36,282 bases of DNA from Paenibacillus ehimensis NBRC 15659 (GTDB taxonomy: Bacteria; Bacillota; Bacilli; Paenibacillales; NBRC-103111), in NCBI RefSeq assembly GCF_004000785.1, contig NZ_BILX01000070.1, positions 1-36,282 of the forward strand. Direction: 5' to 3'. The notes under the pieces were generated by a model that saw only the letters and a list, made by a program, of their open reading frames with translations, did no database searches and was not told the origin of the DNA. Position numbers and translations under genes: made by a program. Every line of letters begins with the position of its first letter. Within the stretch, counting starts at the first letter, position 1. Shown here piece after piece: positions 8,019 through 16,981 of this stretch.

Positions 8019-8984
8019 TCAGGCTCTCCCCAGCGGCTCCTCCATAGGCCGCTTTTCTTTTTTGGCGACGGACAAGTACACTTTCAGCTCTTCTACCAAC
8101 TGGAGCAGCGCGGCGCGAACCTCGAATTCCTCCCGCGTGGCCGGCAGCGGCATGTACCGGAATTGCTGCTCCAGCTCGTTCAGCTTTTTCTCGCTCCGCC
8201 CCGTATAGTAAGGGACCTTGACGTCCTCCGTCAGTCCGTCAAACACTAGGGCCAACAGCTCGCCGTGCGGCAGCGTCTGATAGATGCGGGCGACAAGCTG
8301 CAGCATTCGCTGGATCGCGTCCAACTGCCTTTCCCGCATATAAAAGTAAACCGACCAATTCGGTCCTCCGGCGAACAAATTGTTCTCGTTCGCGCGCTGG
8401 GCCACCTGGATCGCCTTGCGGATCGTATCGTCCGCCTCCAGCAGCTCTACGCCGCTCCATATGTATCCGTTGTCTCGCAGATGGCGCGAGAGTTCCAAAA
8501 ATATTTGCGAGAAAAGCTGCTCCACCCGCTGCTTGTATTCCTGCAGCAGCTTGTCCTCTCTGGGCATATAGCCTATATTGATCAGCGTCGCCGTACCGAG
8601 CCCGACAAGGAGCAGGGCGATTTCGTTCAACAGCAGCTCCGCGCTGATCTGGCCGGAGGCGAACACATGGAACATGACGACCGAGCCGGTAACAATGCCT
8701 TCCTTAAGCTTCAACCTGCTCAAAATCGGGTACAGCACCAAAATAAATACGCCGATCACCCACACGTGAAAGCCAAGCGCCCAAAACAGCCCCGCGCCGA
8801 AAAACAAACCGACAATCGAGGCCGCAATGCGCTGAAACGACGTCTGAAGTCCTCTCTTTTTCGTTACGTCTACGCCTAACACCGCGAGCAGCCCCGCCGA
8901 AAGGGGAGACTGCAATGCGAGCGTCTGCGCCAAGAAAATGGATGCGATAACCGCCAGTGCGGTTTTGATGACTCGAAATCCCAT
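8019..8984 (-). CDS. Aromatic acid exporter family (FUSC-like) membrane protein
   Basis: The protein has 321 residues. The N-terminal half (about 1-145) contains four or more hydrophobic helices, beginning MGFRVIKTALAVIASIFLAQ. The C-terminal half is soluble and helical, with charged heptad-like stretches (EDKLLQEYKQRVEQLFSQIF near 150-170). This is the arrangement of the ArAE_1 plus ArAE_1_C family typified by B. subtilis YqjA. Its larger relatives (AaeB, FUSC) export aromatic carboxylic acids, but no substrate is established for the short Bacillota type. The gene stands alone on the minus strand, and no clear terminator separates it from cotE downstream, so some read-through is possible. 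The neighbouring ORF on the plus strand is divergent. Confidence 0.85.
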   Translation of the reverse strand: MGFRVIKTALAVIASIFLAQTLALQSPLSAGLLAVLGVDVTKKRGLQTSFQRIAASIVGLFFGAGLFWALGFHVWVIGVFILVLYPILSRLKLKEGIVTGSVVMFHVFASGQISAELLLNEIALLLVGLGTATLINIGYMPREDKLLQEYKQRVEQLFSQIFLELSRHLRDNGYIWSGVELLEADDTIRKAIQVAQRANENNLFAGGPNWSVYFYMRERQLDAIQRMLQLVARIYQTLPHGELLALVFDGLTEDVKVPYYTGRSEKKLNELEQQFRYMPLPATREEFEVRAALLQLVEELKVYLSVAKKEKRPMEEPLGRA

Positions 8985-9112
8985 AGCTGCGTTCCTCGCT
9001 TCGACAACTGGTCGTTAAATTTCGTATGCATATAATGTACCCACATCTTACCGTTTTTCGACAAAATCCTCAACGCGTGAAGCTCGTTTGTCGAGAATCT
9101 TTTATTTTTCAG

Positions 9113-9137
9113 GGAACCTTTTCACGATTGGACCGTC
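9113..9137 (+). promoter_or_regulatory. Candidate ECF sigma promoter for the secreted DUF4179-like gene
   Basis: GGAAC at 9113-9117 and CGTC at 9134-9137 are separated by exactly 16 bases, as in ECF-type promoters (AAC - N16 - CGT). The predicted 5' leader is about 115 bases. The -35 lacks the usual leading TG, so this is only suggestive. Confidence 0.35.
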
Positions 9138-9259
9138 AGCTTCACGAAGGCTGAAAAGTACAAGGAATGGATAATAAAGAAATTCCAGGAATTCCTTGCC
9201 CTGTCGGACCATGGCCGGCACAGCCCACACTTCCAAATGAAGAAAGGAACTGCTGACAA

Positions 9260-10606
9260 ATGAAAACCGTAAAGCAAAAACAGTCCCGTAAATTGCGCAT
9301 GGCCGGAGTCCCTGTTGCCGCGGCGATGATTGCCCTTTCGATGACGGCCACGGGCTTGATTCCCCCCACAAACGCTTATGCGCAATCGGCCGAGCAAGCT
9401 TCTGCGAAAACGTCGGTATTCAAGCTGTCCAATTCCAAGGCTTTGCGCAAGGCTGCCGATAGCGGAATGGTAACCCCTGTCAATCAAAGCGTGACGAAAA
9501 ACGGGGTGAAGATCACCGTTACGGAAGTCATGCTTGACGAAGCCCAGTTGGCCATAGGTGTCATGCAGCACGCTCCCGACGGAAACAAAAAATTCATGAT
9601 TGCCGATCTGTTTTTGAACGGAAAAGAGATTACCGAAAGCTTGAATATGCTTGAAAACGAAATCGACGAACAAACCGCTTCGCAGACGTTCCAATGGGCC
9701 AACCTTGGCCAGCTCCCGGATCAATGCGATGTGAAGCTGAGACTCCAGCTTATCGCCGACAGGAAAAACTGGGGCGCAAATCCCGCTGAAGAAGTGGAAT
9801 TCGATCTTAAGCTAACGAAATCCGCTGTCCAGAGCAAAACGATTACGCCCAACGCAACCAAAACGTTCGGCGATACGACCGTAACGGTCAAGCAAATTGT
9901 GATGTCGCCTCTTCAAACGGCGGTGCAGGTCGAGGTCAAACGTCCGTTGGACGAAAAATATCCCGAGGCAAAATTCCCTTCGTTCGAATTAACCAACGAA
10001 CAAGGCATCGCCGCCGAATATTACGGATATAATGGAGATCGAACAGGCATGATAGGGCAAGAAGATGGTATGTACGTAAGAGACTACGTCATGTTGTTCG
10101 CGCCTTTCCAAACGCCGCCGCAGTCGATCAAGCTCGCGCCAGCCTACAGGACAATAAAGCTCCACGAAACCGAGGAAGATGTCGTCAAACCAATGGTGAA
10201 AGTGCCGATGGACCGCAAGCCGACTGCCGAGAAGCCCATCGTACTGGAAGTCGGCAATTCGCAGCGTATCAAAATTAACGATGTGGAATATTTGAAGGAC
10301 CGGACCCTGGTTCACTACCAAACCGAAGGCAAAGGTTTCTATCCGTTGATCCTGGAGGACGAAAAAGGGGAAGCGATTTACTTAAACGACAGGAACAGCT
10401 TGAAAAGACAAGACGATTTCGGTCTCAAAGTGTACCCGTTCACCGGCTGGGAGCAAACGCTGGTCGATCCGGAAACCGATACGTTTGTCGCACAATTCCC
10501 TGCCCTGGATCCCGTCCAGAAATTAACCTTTACGATGAGCGAGCAGGAGCCATTAAAGAAGTCCTACCTGCCGGAGCTGGCTATTACCGTTCCCATCACG
10601 TCTTAA
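9260..10606 (+). CDS. Secreted protein, DUF4179-like
   Basis: The protein has 448 residues. A long basic N-region (KQKQSRKLR), a hydrophobic core and a probable cut after the NAYA of IPPTNAYAQS near residue 41 indicate export. The segment TPVNQSVTKNGVKITVTEVM near residue 72 resembles the start of the DUF4179 domain, which in Bacillota often forms the extracellular part of anti-sigma or sensory proteins. The rest consists of predicted beta-rich modules (TITPNATKTFGDTTVTVKQI, about 195 onward). No internal membrane helix or zinc-binding anti-sigma motif was seen, so it is probably a free or wall-associated secreted protein. No sigma factor gene is adjacent. An AAAGGA site lies 11 bases before the ATG. 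The function is unknown. Confidence 0.8.
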   Translation: MKTVKQKQSRKLRMAGVPVAAAMIALSMTATGLIPPTNAYAQSAEQASAKTSVFKLSNSKALRKAADSGMVTPVNQSVTKNGVKITVTEVMLDEAQLAIGVMQHAPDGNKKFMIADLFLNGKEITESLNMLENEIDEQTASQTFQWANLGQLPDQCDVKLRLQLIADRKNWGANPAEEVEFDLKLTKSAVQSKTITPNATKTFGDTTVTVKQIVMSPLQTAVQVEVKRPLDEKYPEAKFPSFELTNEQGIAAEYYGYNGDRTGMIGQEDGMYVRDYVMLFAPFQTPPQSIKLAPAYRTIKLHETEEDVVKPMVKVPMDRKPTAEKPIVLEVGNSQRIKINDVEYLKDRTLVHYQTEGKGFYPLILEDEKGEAIYLNDRNSLKRQDDFGLKVYPFTGWEQTLVDPETDTFVAQFPALDPVQKLTFTMSEQEPLKKSYLPELAITVPITS

Positions 10607-10621
10607 TATAACATCTCAAAC

Positions 10622-10665
10622 GACGGAGGGCCTTCCGAAACTGGAATTGCCCTCCGTCTTCCTAT
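10622..10665. terminator. Terminator between convergent genes
   Basis: GACGGAGGGC and GCCCTCCGTC form a perfect 10-bp stem (10622-10631 with 10649-10658) around a 17-base loop, with a T/C-rich tail on the plus strand. It ends the plus-strand gene at 10606. It may also stop the minus-strand permease transcript, though the tail there is weaker. Confidence 0.8.
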
Positions 10666-10670
10666 TCCTT

Positions 10671-11516
10671 CTAATTTCTGCCCGTCAGCTTCCCTTCCAA
10701 ATAGACAACGGCTTGATACATTAAGGTCGCGACAACGGCAATGAGAAGAACGCTTCCGATGACAAGCGTGAAGTTAAACACCTGAAAGCCATAGATGATC
10801 AAATAGCCGAGCCCTTCCTTTGAAACGAGAAACTCGCCGACGATGACGCCGACCCAGGAGAGTCCCACGTTTACTTTGAGCGTGGATACGATGGTCGGAT
10901 ACGAAGCGGGCAGAATCACCTTCCGGAAAACCGTGCTCCGGTTCCCCCCGAAAATCCGTACCACCTTGAGCAGATTCGGGTCCACCTCGCGGAAGCTGTT
11001 ATACACGACCAGAATTGTGATGATTACGGTAATCGATAGCGTTGTTGCGATAATCGAGAGCATGCCCGGGCCGAGCGCGACGATAAACAACGGTCCGAGC
11101 GCCACCTTGGGCAGGCTGTTCAGGACGACGATATACGGATCAAGCACGCGGGAGAGAAACGGCGAATACCAGATAAGCGCAGCGATTGCGGTGCCGAGCA
11201 GCGTACCGAGCACGAACCCGACGATCGTCTCCCATACGGTAGTCCACGTATGCACAAGCAGCGTACCGTCCGCCGTTTTCTCAACCAGCAAGCTCCACAC
11301 GCGTGTAGGGGAGCTGAAGAGAAGCCCGTCAATCCATTGCAGTCGGCTGGCCGCTTCCCAGCCCGCGAAAAACAAAATCAGCAGCGCCAGTTGGGTCAGA
11401 CGCACGGAGGTCGCGAGCTTGCGCTCGCTCCGGCGAAATTGCGCGTACACTTGCCCGGCCAAGCTTTCGGATCGAGCCGGCCCCGGCGTCGTCTCTTCAA
11501 ATTTCAGCTGGTCCAT
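10671..11516 (-). CDS. ABC transporter permease (nitrate/sulfonate/taurine type)
   Basis: The protein has 281 residues with about six membrane helices after a roughly 35-residue cytoplasmic start. The EAA-loop that contacts the ATPase is visible as VVRIFGGNRSTVFRKVILPA near residue 190. It belongs to the SsuC/TauC/NrtB permease family. It is the last gene of a three-gene importer, and its start overlaps the end of the ATPase gene by 20 bases, indicating translational coupling. A GGAGG site is about 8 bases before the ATG. The substrate cannot be read from the sequence. Confidence 0.9.
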   Translation of the reverse strand: MDQLKFEETTPGPARSESLAGQVYAQFRRSERKLATSVRLTQLALLILFFAGWEAASRLQWIDGLLFSSPTRVWSLLVEKTADGTLLVHTWTTVWETIVGFVLGTLLGTAIAALIWYSPFLSRVLDPYIVVLNSLPKVALGPLFIVALGPGMLSIIATTLSITVIITILVVYNSFREVDPNLLKVVRIFGGNRSTVFRKVILPASYPTIVSTLKVNVGLSWVGVIVGEFLVSKEGLGYLIIYGFQVFNFTLVIGSVLLIAVVATLMYQAVVYLEGKLTGRN

Positions 11517-12297
11517 GTCCCCCGCCTCCTTTCCCGTCCATCTGCTCGAACCACCCCCATAGCTGGCGGAACAACTCGTGAAAGCCCCCTATCTCGCGGG
11601 CATGCAGCGGCTGCGCTTCCCGGATAGCCTCCGGCACCACGGACTCGGTCAGCACGCGTCCGGGGTTCGGCTGGAGCACGACAATCCGGTCGCTCATGGC
11701 AATCGCTTCGGTGATGTCGTGGGTGACAAGCACCGCCGTCTTGCCGCGAGCCTTCAAAGTTGCAGAGATCAAATCCTCCAGCTGGAGCTTGGTCTGATAG
11801 TCCAGAGCCGAGAACGGCTCATCCAGCAGCAGGATGTCCGGTTCCGCCGCGAGCGTCCGCACCAGCGCGACCCGCTGGCGCATGCCGCCGGACAGTTGGT
11901 GCGGATAGCGGTCTTCAAACCCGCCGAGCCCCATTTCGTCCAGCAAATCCAGCACATATTTGCGGGAGCCGGCATTCAAACGTCCGAGCAATTCGAGACC
12001 GATCGAGGCGTTCTCGAAGATCGTCCGCCATGGAAATAAATAATCCTGCTGCAGCATATATCCGACTTTCGGAGTCGGTTTTCGAATCGGTTCGCCGAAC
12101 ACCCGCACCGTCCCCGAAGTCGGCGACAGCAAACCGCTGATTAGCGATAGCACGGTCGTCTTCCCGCAGCCGCTCGGGCCGATGAGACTGACGAATTCGC
12201 CCGGTGCGATCCCGAACTGCACATCCTGAAGCGCGACGAACGCCCCTTTGCGGTTGACATATACCTGTGAAACGCCGTCCAGCTCTACGGCATACAT
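11497..12297 (-). CDS. ABC transporter ATP-binding protein (nitrate/sulfonate/taurine type)
   Basis: The product is 266 residues from the ATG at 12297. The Walker A loop GPSGCGKTT lies at about 40-48, the signature LSGGMRQR near 140, Walker B ILLLDEPFSALD near 162, and the switch histidine follows in VLVTHDITEA. This is the SsuB/TauB/NrtD-type ATPase that powers the adjacent permease. An in-frame ATG exists 24 bases further upstream, but it has no ribosome site, whereas 12297 has GGGAGG 9 bases away. The upstream gap of about 150 bases to the binding-protein gene shows no convincing promoter or terminator. Confidence 0.92.
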   Translation of the reverse strand: MYAVELDGVSQVYVNRKGAFVALQDVQFGIAPGEFVSLIGPSGCGKTTVLSLISGLLSPTSGTVRVFGEPIRKPTPKVGYMLQQDYLFPWRTIFENASIGLELLGRLNAGSRKYVLDLLDEMGLGGFEDRYPHQLSGGMRQRVALVRTLAAEPDILLLDEPFSALDYQTKLQLEDLISATLKARGKTAVLVTHDITEAIAMSDRIVVLQPNPGRVLTESVVPEAIREAQPLHAREIGGFHELFRQLWGWFEQMDGKGGGGHGPAEI

Positions 12298-12450
12298 ACA
12301 GCCATCCCTCCCTGTGCGCATAGCCTATGAGACAGCGGAAGGACGCCTGACAGCTCAACGGAGCATCGTCCCGAGGCTTTTACCCGAGCCCCTGTAACGG
12401 CAATCCCCGAAGCGCCGCCGCGCCCTCGTTGACCCTAACGACTGCCGGCC

Positions 12451-13476
12451 CTACTTCACGTTTTGCTTCGCTTTCTCGGCAAATTGATTGTTGACGAGCG
12501 TGTTGAAATCGACGCGCTTCTTGAGCTCCCCGGCCGCTTCCATCACATCCTGCAGGTTGTTCCACTCCTGCTCGCCAACAATTCCGTCGATGGCGAACGA
12601 GTCCTGGTCCTTATAGCGCTTGATTACGCTGCGTACGATGTCTTTATCCGTATCCTGAAAGTAAGGGGCGATGGCCGTCGCAATATCGTCCACGCCGCTT
12701 TGCCGCACCCAGTTTTGCGCCTTTTGCACGGCATTCGCGAATTTCTGGACCGTATCCGCGTTCTTGTCGATGTAGCTCTTTTTGGCCATAAACACCGTAT
12801 AAGGCAGCTTGCCGCTCTCTACCCCGAAGGAAGCGACGACATAGCCTTTGCCCTGCTTCTCGAACATCGATGCCTGCGGCTCAAATAGTTGAACGTAGTC
12901 CCCCGTGCCCGAAGCGAAAGCGGTCGGGATGTTGGCGAACTCTATGTTCTGAAGCAGGTTCAAATCGTTCTGCGGATGGATGCCGTGCTTCTTCAACGTA
13001 AATTCGCCGGCCATCTGCGGCATTCCGCCTTTTCGCTGGCCCAGAAAAATCGACCCCTTCAGCTTGTTCCAGTCAAACGCTCCTTCGGGCGGCTTACGCG
13101 ACACGAGAAACGTGCCGTCGGTTTGGGTCAATTGCGAGAAATTGACGACCGGGTCGCCCGCACCTTGCTGATGCACGTATATCGACGTCTCCGAGCCGAC
13201 CAGCGCGACGTCGATTCCGCCCGACAGCAGCGTCGTCATCGTTTTATCCCCGCCGAATGTCGTCGTCAGTTCGATATCGAGCCCCTGCTCTTTGAAAAAT
13301 CCTTTCTCCACCGCCACATATTGCGGCGCATAAAAGATCGACCGGGTCACCTCGCCGATCCGTACCTTTACCAGTTCTCCGCTCTTCTTCGGACCGCAGC
13401 CTGCGAGCGTCGCGCACGCCGTAAGCACCAGCACAAGCATTAGCGCCGCCGCTCTTCCCAGACGCCTTGTTTTCAT
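12451..13476 (-). CDS. ABC transporter substrate-binding lipoprotein (NMT1/THI5-like)
   Basis: The protein has 341 residues. The N-terminus holds two possible lipoboxes, LTAC (Cys21) and LAGC (Cys27), so it should be lipid-anchored outside the membrane. The fold begins VRIGEVTRSIFYAPQYVAVE and FFKEQGLDIELT, typical of SsuA/NMT1/THI5-like proteins that bind sulfonates, nitrate, taurine or pyrimidine precursors. No TPP riboswitch or other recognisable leader was seen upstream, so a thiamine-precursor role is not supported. It is the first gene of the importer, with GGGAGG 9 bases before the ATG. It follows a terminator, so it probably has its own promoter, which I could not identify. Confidence 0.88.
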   Translation of the reverse strand: MKTRRLGRAAALMLVLVLTACATLAGCGPKKSGELVKVRIGEVTRSIFYAPQYVAVEKGFFKEQGLDIELTTTFGGDKTMTTLLSGGIDVALVGSETSIYVHQQGAGDPVVNFSQLTQTDGTFLVSRKPPEGAFDWNKLKGSIFLGQRKGGMPQMAGEFTLKKHGIHPQNDLNLLQNIEFANIPTAFASGTGDYVQLFEPQASMFEKQGKGYVVASFGVESGKLPYTVFMAKKSYIDKNADTVQKFANAVQKAQNWVRQSGVDDIATAIAPYFQDTDKDIVRSVIKRYKDQDSFAIDGIVGEQEWNNLQDVMEAAGELKKRVDFNTLVNNQFAEKAKQNVK

Positions 13477-13580
13477 AGGCCAGTCCCTCCCTGTCAGCGT
13501 CTGAAACGCATGACGAACTTTAGATATGACAGCATATGAACGCGCCTAGAAATTGGTGAGAGCGTATGTCTGTAGAAGAC

Positions 13581-13620
13581 AAAAAAAGGCCGTTTCCACG
13601 GACAATCCGCGGAAACAGCC
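13581..13620 (-). terminator. Terminator of the FAD oxidoreductase gene
   Basis: On the minus strand GGCTGTTTCCGCGG and CCGTGGAAACGGCC pair almost perfectly around ATTGT, followed by seven T. It separates the oxidoreductase from the ABC importer. Confidence 0.92.
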
Positions 13621-13650
13621 TGGAAGCTGAATCTATTCCTATGAAGTTCG

Positions 13651-15222
13651 TTAAACGGCCGTTATTTTCGGCCATGCCAGTTCAAAGCCTTGGTTGATAA
13701 GCGCATTTTGGAACGCTTCGAGCTTGGCCGGCGTATTCCGCACCTCGCGGGGCTGATAGCCGTTTTGCAGGCAAAAAGCGGCAAGCGCCCCCGCAGCCTC
13801 CCCGATATTCCACTCCACGGGATGCAGCCGGAAGCAGCCGTTCGTAATATGCGTCGTGCCGAGATTTTTGCAGGCCGGCAGCAGGTTTTCGAGCCGGACC
13901 GGGATCAGGCTGCCAAGCGGGATTTGAAACGGCAGCGAAGAGATGTCCAGATAATTTCGGCCCGTCATGCTGGGATGCAGGTCGATCCGGTAGCAGCCGA
14001 CTCCTACGGAATCCGGAAACGGCACCGCCCCCTGCTCGCCGCGCACGGCTGCGCTCACATGCTGCTCCAGTACGGTGAACTCCGCGCGGATACGTCTGGA
14101 CTCCCGGATATACGGATATTTCGCCAAGCCGTCCTCCGTACCGACCACATCCGGCCGCAGCCGCAGACCGGGATAACCTGCTCCTCCGTCCGGGCGGGGA
14201 GCTTCCGTTTGCAGCCAGTACAGGAGCGACAAGCTGAGCTGCTTCGCCTGCCGGGCATGCTTCTGCGCTTCCTCCGGCTTCACGTCGTACACGTTGCCGA
14301 GCCAATAATCGTTCTGCGACCAATTGACAATCGTGATGTCGCTCGGAAACGTGCCGGGCGCGAAATTTGCTTTGTCGACGATACGCCGGTAGTAAAAAAG
14401 CGAATATTTATCCGTACCCCAAAACAACGTGTCCTCCACAGGCTTCAAGGTGACCGGATCAGGGGATACCCAGCTAAGCTGCTTGTCCGGCCAAAAATCC
14501 GCTCGGTAGTTTCGCCAGAAGTTGTAATCCTTCGGCTTGTCGATTACGTGGTTCTCGCCTTCCTTGTAATCCATAGCGAAGCAGTGGGTAAACGCCTGAA
14601 TGTCCCGCGGATCGGGCGCGCCGTCCAGCGCATGAGGCTCGCCCGTCTGCCGCTTCGATTCGGCGCCCGTCACATATTCCGCGCAGGTCAGCGGAAGCAG
14701 CTCGCCCGTCTCGGTCGCATCCAAAATATACGCGGCGCGAATCGTATGCCGGTGACCCGTCTCTCCGATTACGGTAACCGACCGGACACGGTCGCCGTCC
14801 ATCTCGGCCGCAACGGGCCGGTGCCGGGTCATGATAATGAGCTTGCCGCTGTGCACGTAGGGGGCCAGCATGTCTTGCAGAACGGCCAAATAGGCTCTCG
14901 GCTCCGCCCCAAGCCGGCTCACGCCGCCGTTGCCGGGGTTTAAGTAATAGACCGCGCGCGCCTCTGCGGTGAGCGGAAACTTCGTCTTATAATAGGCGCG
15001 CACCCCGTCGCGAAATTCGCGATAGCTGCGGGTGCAGCCGAATTGTTCGATCCAGCGGTGCTCGTCGGGCGGGACGGCCTGACTGGTCAACTGCCCGCCG
15101 ATCCAATCCGTCTCCTCGGTCATAATGACCTGTCTCCCCATTCGGGCTGCCGCCAACGCGGCCGCGCAGCCTCCGACACCTCCGCCGATAATGGCAATGT
15201 CCGCTTGAAGTTCCTTGTGCAT
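13651..15222 (-). CDS. FAD-dependent oxidoreductase
   Basis: The protein has 523 residues. The N-terminal dinucleotide-binding fold is clear: ADIAIIGGGVGGCAAALAAA at residues 7-26, followed by the acidic residues of MTEETDWIGGQ. A second FAD-contacting segment, AAYILDATETGELL, lies near 170, and the family-typical end GSLIPVRLENLLPACKNLG is near 435. This is the FAD_oxidored family, often annotated in bacteria as FAD-dependent oxidoreductase or, loosely, xanthan-lyase-like. There is no signal peptide, so it acts in the cytosol. The substrate is unknown, though Paenibacillus members often sit with carbohydrate or small-acid uptake genes. An AAGGAGG site is 8 bases before the ATG. It is followed by a strong terminator and then an ABC importer in the same direction. 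Confidence 0.85.
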   Translation of the reverse strand: MHKELQADIAIIGGGVGGCAAALAAARMGRQVIMTEETDWIGGQLTSQAVPPDEHRWIEQFGCTRSYREFRDGVRAYYKTKFPLTAEARAVYYLNPGNGGVSRLGAEPRAYLAVLQDMLAPYVHSGKLIIMTRHRPVAAEMDGDRVRSVTVIGETGHRHTIRAAYILDATETGELLPLTCAEYVTGAESKRQTGEPHALDGAPDPRDIQAFTHCFAMDYKEGENHVIDKPKDYNFWRNYRADFWPDKQLSWVSPDPVTLKPVEDTLFWGTDKYSLFYYRRIVDKANFAPGTFPSDITIVNWSQNDYWLGNVYDVKPEEAQKHARQAKQLSLSLLYWLQTEAPRPDGGAGYPGLRLRPDVVGTEDGLAKYPYIRESRRIRAEFTVLEQHVSAAVRGEQGAVPFPDSVGVGCYRIDLHPSMTGRNYLDISSLPFQIPLGSLIPVRLENLLPACKNLGTTHITNGCFRLHPVEWNIGEAAGALAAFCLQNGYQPREVRNTPAKLEAFQNALINQGFELAWPKITAV

Positions 15223-15287
15223 ACACTGTCGCCTCCTTGTCGTCTGTTCCCATCGGATGAATCAAAAAAACGCCTTACATAAGAATA

Positions 15288-15314
15288 GACTGGAAAAAGA
15301 CCCAAAAGGTTACA
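15288..15314 (-). promoter_or_regulatory. Candidate ECF sigma promoter for the FAD oxidoreductase
   Basis: On the minus strand TGTAAC (15309-15314) is followed after 17 bases by AGTCTA. This resembles the ECF consensus TGTAAC - N17 - CGWCTA with one mismatch. It lies just after the terminator of the upstream M32 gene and about 65 bases before the oxidoreductase start. Confidence 0.4.
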
Positions 15315-15325
15315 TACGAGACAAT

Positions 15326-15351
15326 AAAAAAAGCGGGGAACGTGTCCCCGC
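15326..15351 (-). terminator. Terminator of the M32 carboxypeptidase gene
   Basis: The minus strand reads GCGGGGA - CACGT - TCCCCGC followed by seven T, immediately after the stop codon region. Confidence 0.92.
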
Positions 15352-15357
15352 CGTCGA

Positions 15358-16878
15358 TTAAAGCTTATAAATGTCGGAATATTTGACGCGCAAATAGTCG
15401 ACCAGGTAAGACGGGTTCAGCTCCTCGCCCGTCACCCGGGTGATGATTTCCGTCGGCGTCTGACTTTTGCCGTATTGATAAATTTTATCCGCCAGCCAAG
15501 CCTTGATCGGAATCAGATTGCCCTCGCGAACCAGCTCGTCCACGTTGCCGAGCTCCTGCTCCAGCGTCCGTTTAATTTGCGCGGCGTACATGTTGCCCAG
15601 TGCGTACGATGGGAAGTAGCCGAACATGCCTCCCGACCAGTGCACGTCCTGCAGCACCCCTTCGCCGTTATGGGCAGGCACGATGCCAAGGTACTCCCGG
15701 TATTTCTCGTTCCACACCTCTGGCAGGTCGGCAACTTTCACGGACCCGCTGAACAGCGCCTTCTCGATCTCATAACGCACCATAATATGCAGGTTGTACG
15801 TCAGCTCGTCGGCTTCGATGCGGATGAGGGACGGCTTCACCTCGTTCGTGGCGCGGTAAAAATCTTCCACGCTCACGTTGTCGAACTGGCCGGCGTAATT
15901 TTTTTGCAGCTCGGGGAAATAACGGTTCCAGAACGGACGGCTTCGTCCGATCATATTTTCCCAGAAGCGCGACTGCGATTCGTGGATGCCCATCGACGTT
16001 CCCGTGCACAGCGGCGTGCCGAGCAGATCCATCGAAATGTTCTGCTCGTAGAGCGCATGACCGCCTTCGTGGATCGTTCCGAACAGCGCGCTGTTCACAT
16101 CGTTCAGCAGGTAGCGCGTCGTAATCCGCACATCGCCCGGGTTCAGGCCGGTCGCAAACGGATGGACGGTTTCGTCCAAGCGTCCCGCTTCGAAATCGTA
16201 GCCCATCTGATCCAATATGTATAAGCTGAACTTCTTTTGCTTGTCCTTGTCGAACGTCTGCTTCAAGAAGCCGGTTTCCGGCTTATGAGCCGACTCCTGA
16301 ATGGCCGACAGCAACGGAACGACCTGCTCGCGCAGCGCGCCGAACACTTGATCGAGCTTCTCCACGGTCATGCCGGGCTCATAAGCATCAAGCAGCGTGT
16401 TGTACTTGTGTCCTTCGTAGCCCCACAGGTCGATGAACTGCATACTCATATCGACGATTTTCTCCAGATACGGCTGGAAGCCCGGAAAATCGGCCTGATG
16501 CTTCGCATCTTCCCAAGCCGATTCCGCCTGCGAGGTCAGCACCACATATTCCTGATACAGCTTCGGCGGAATTTTTTTGCTGCGGTCGTACTCCTTTTTG
16601 CATTCGCTTACAATTCTGCGGTCGATAGCCGACAGCTCGGACTGTACCCCGGACGAAGTGAAATAGTCCAAAAACGAGCCCATCTCGTCCGACACCGACA
16701 TTTTGAACAGCTCGCCGGACAGCTCGCCGACGACTTCGGACCTCGCCGCAATTCCTTTCTTCGGCGCGCCTGTGCGCATGTCCCAATAAATGAGTCCGAC
16801 GGCTTCCTCATAGCTTTTCATCTTTTTCAGATACTGCTTGAATTCCGTCAATTTGGCTTCCAGATTTCCTGTCGACAA
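15358..16878 (-). CDS. M32 family metallocarboxypeptidase
   Basis: The product is 506 residues from a TTG at 16878. This start has a GGGG-type ribosome site 8 bases upstream and gives the usual family length of about 500. The open frame extends further upstream, but those ATGs lack a site. The zinc motif HEGGH is at 270-274, and HESQSRFWEN from 299 supplies the third zinc ligand region (Glu300 and neighbours). An early YWDMRTGAPKKG segment is also typical of the family. M32 enzymes are cytosolic zinc carboxypeptidases (B. subtilis YpwA, Thermus Taq carboxypeptidase) that trim C-terminal residues from peptides. The gene is monocistronic and divergent from a HesB-like gene. Confidence 0.93.
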   Translation of the reverse strand: MSTGNLEAKLTEFKQYLKKMKSYEEAVGLIYWDMRTGAPKKGIAARSEVVGELSGELFKMSVSDEMGSFLDYFTSSGVQSELSAIDRRIVSECKKEYDRSKKIPPKLYQEYVVLTSQAESAWEDAKHQADFPGFQPYLEKIVDMSMQFIDLWGYEGHKYNTLLDAYEPGMTVEKLDQVFGALREQVVPLLSAIQESAHKPETGFLKQTFDKDKQKKFSLYILDQMGYDFEAGRLDETVHPFATGLNPGDVRITTRYLLNDVNSALFGTIHEGGHALYEQNISMDLLGTPLCTGTSMGIHESQSRFWENMIGRSRPFWNRYFPELQKNYAGQFDNVSVEDFYRATNEVKPSLIRIEADELTYNLHIMVRYEIEKALFSGSVKVADLPEVWNEKYREYLGIVPAHNGEGVLQDVHWSGGMFGYFPSYALGNMYAAQIKRTLEQELGNVDELVREGNLIPIKAWLADKIYQYGKSQTPTEIITRVTGEELNPSYLVDYLRVKYSDIYKL

Positions 16879-16981
16879 CGGGCATTCCCCTTTCCAAAGA
16901 TATACATTGATCATACTTCGTTCGCGGTACAGAAGCAAATATCGCCGAAATGAGGTATGATAAATAGGAAAGGAGCGTGAC

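Noticed and set aside
12298..12450. Short in-frame coding-like stretch between the binding-protein and ATPase genes
   Set aside because: Only a GC-rich shadow translation without its own start or motif was seen. It is treated as intergenic.
13477..13580. Possible TPP riboswitch before the NMT1/THI5-like importer
   Set aside because: The conserved TPP riboswitch core sequences are absent. Only a small GCGT/ACGC hairpin is present.
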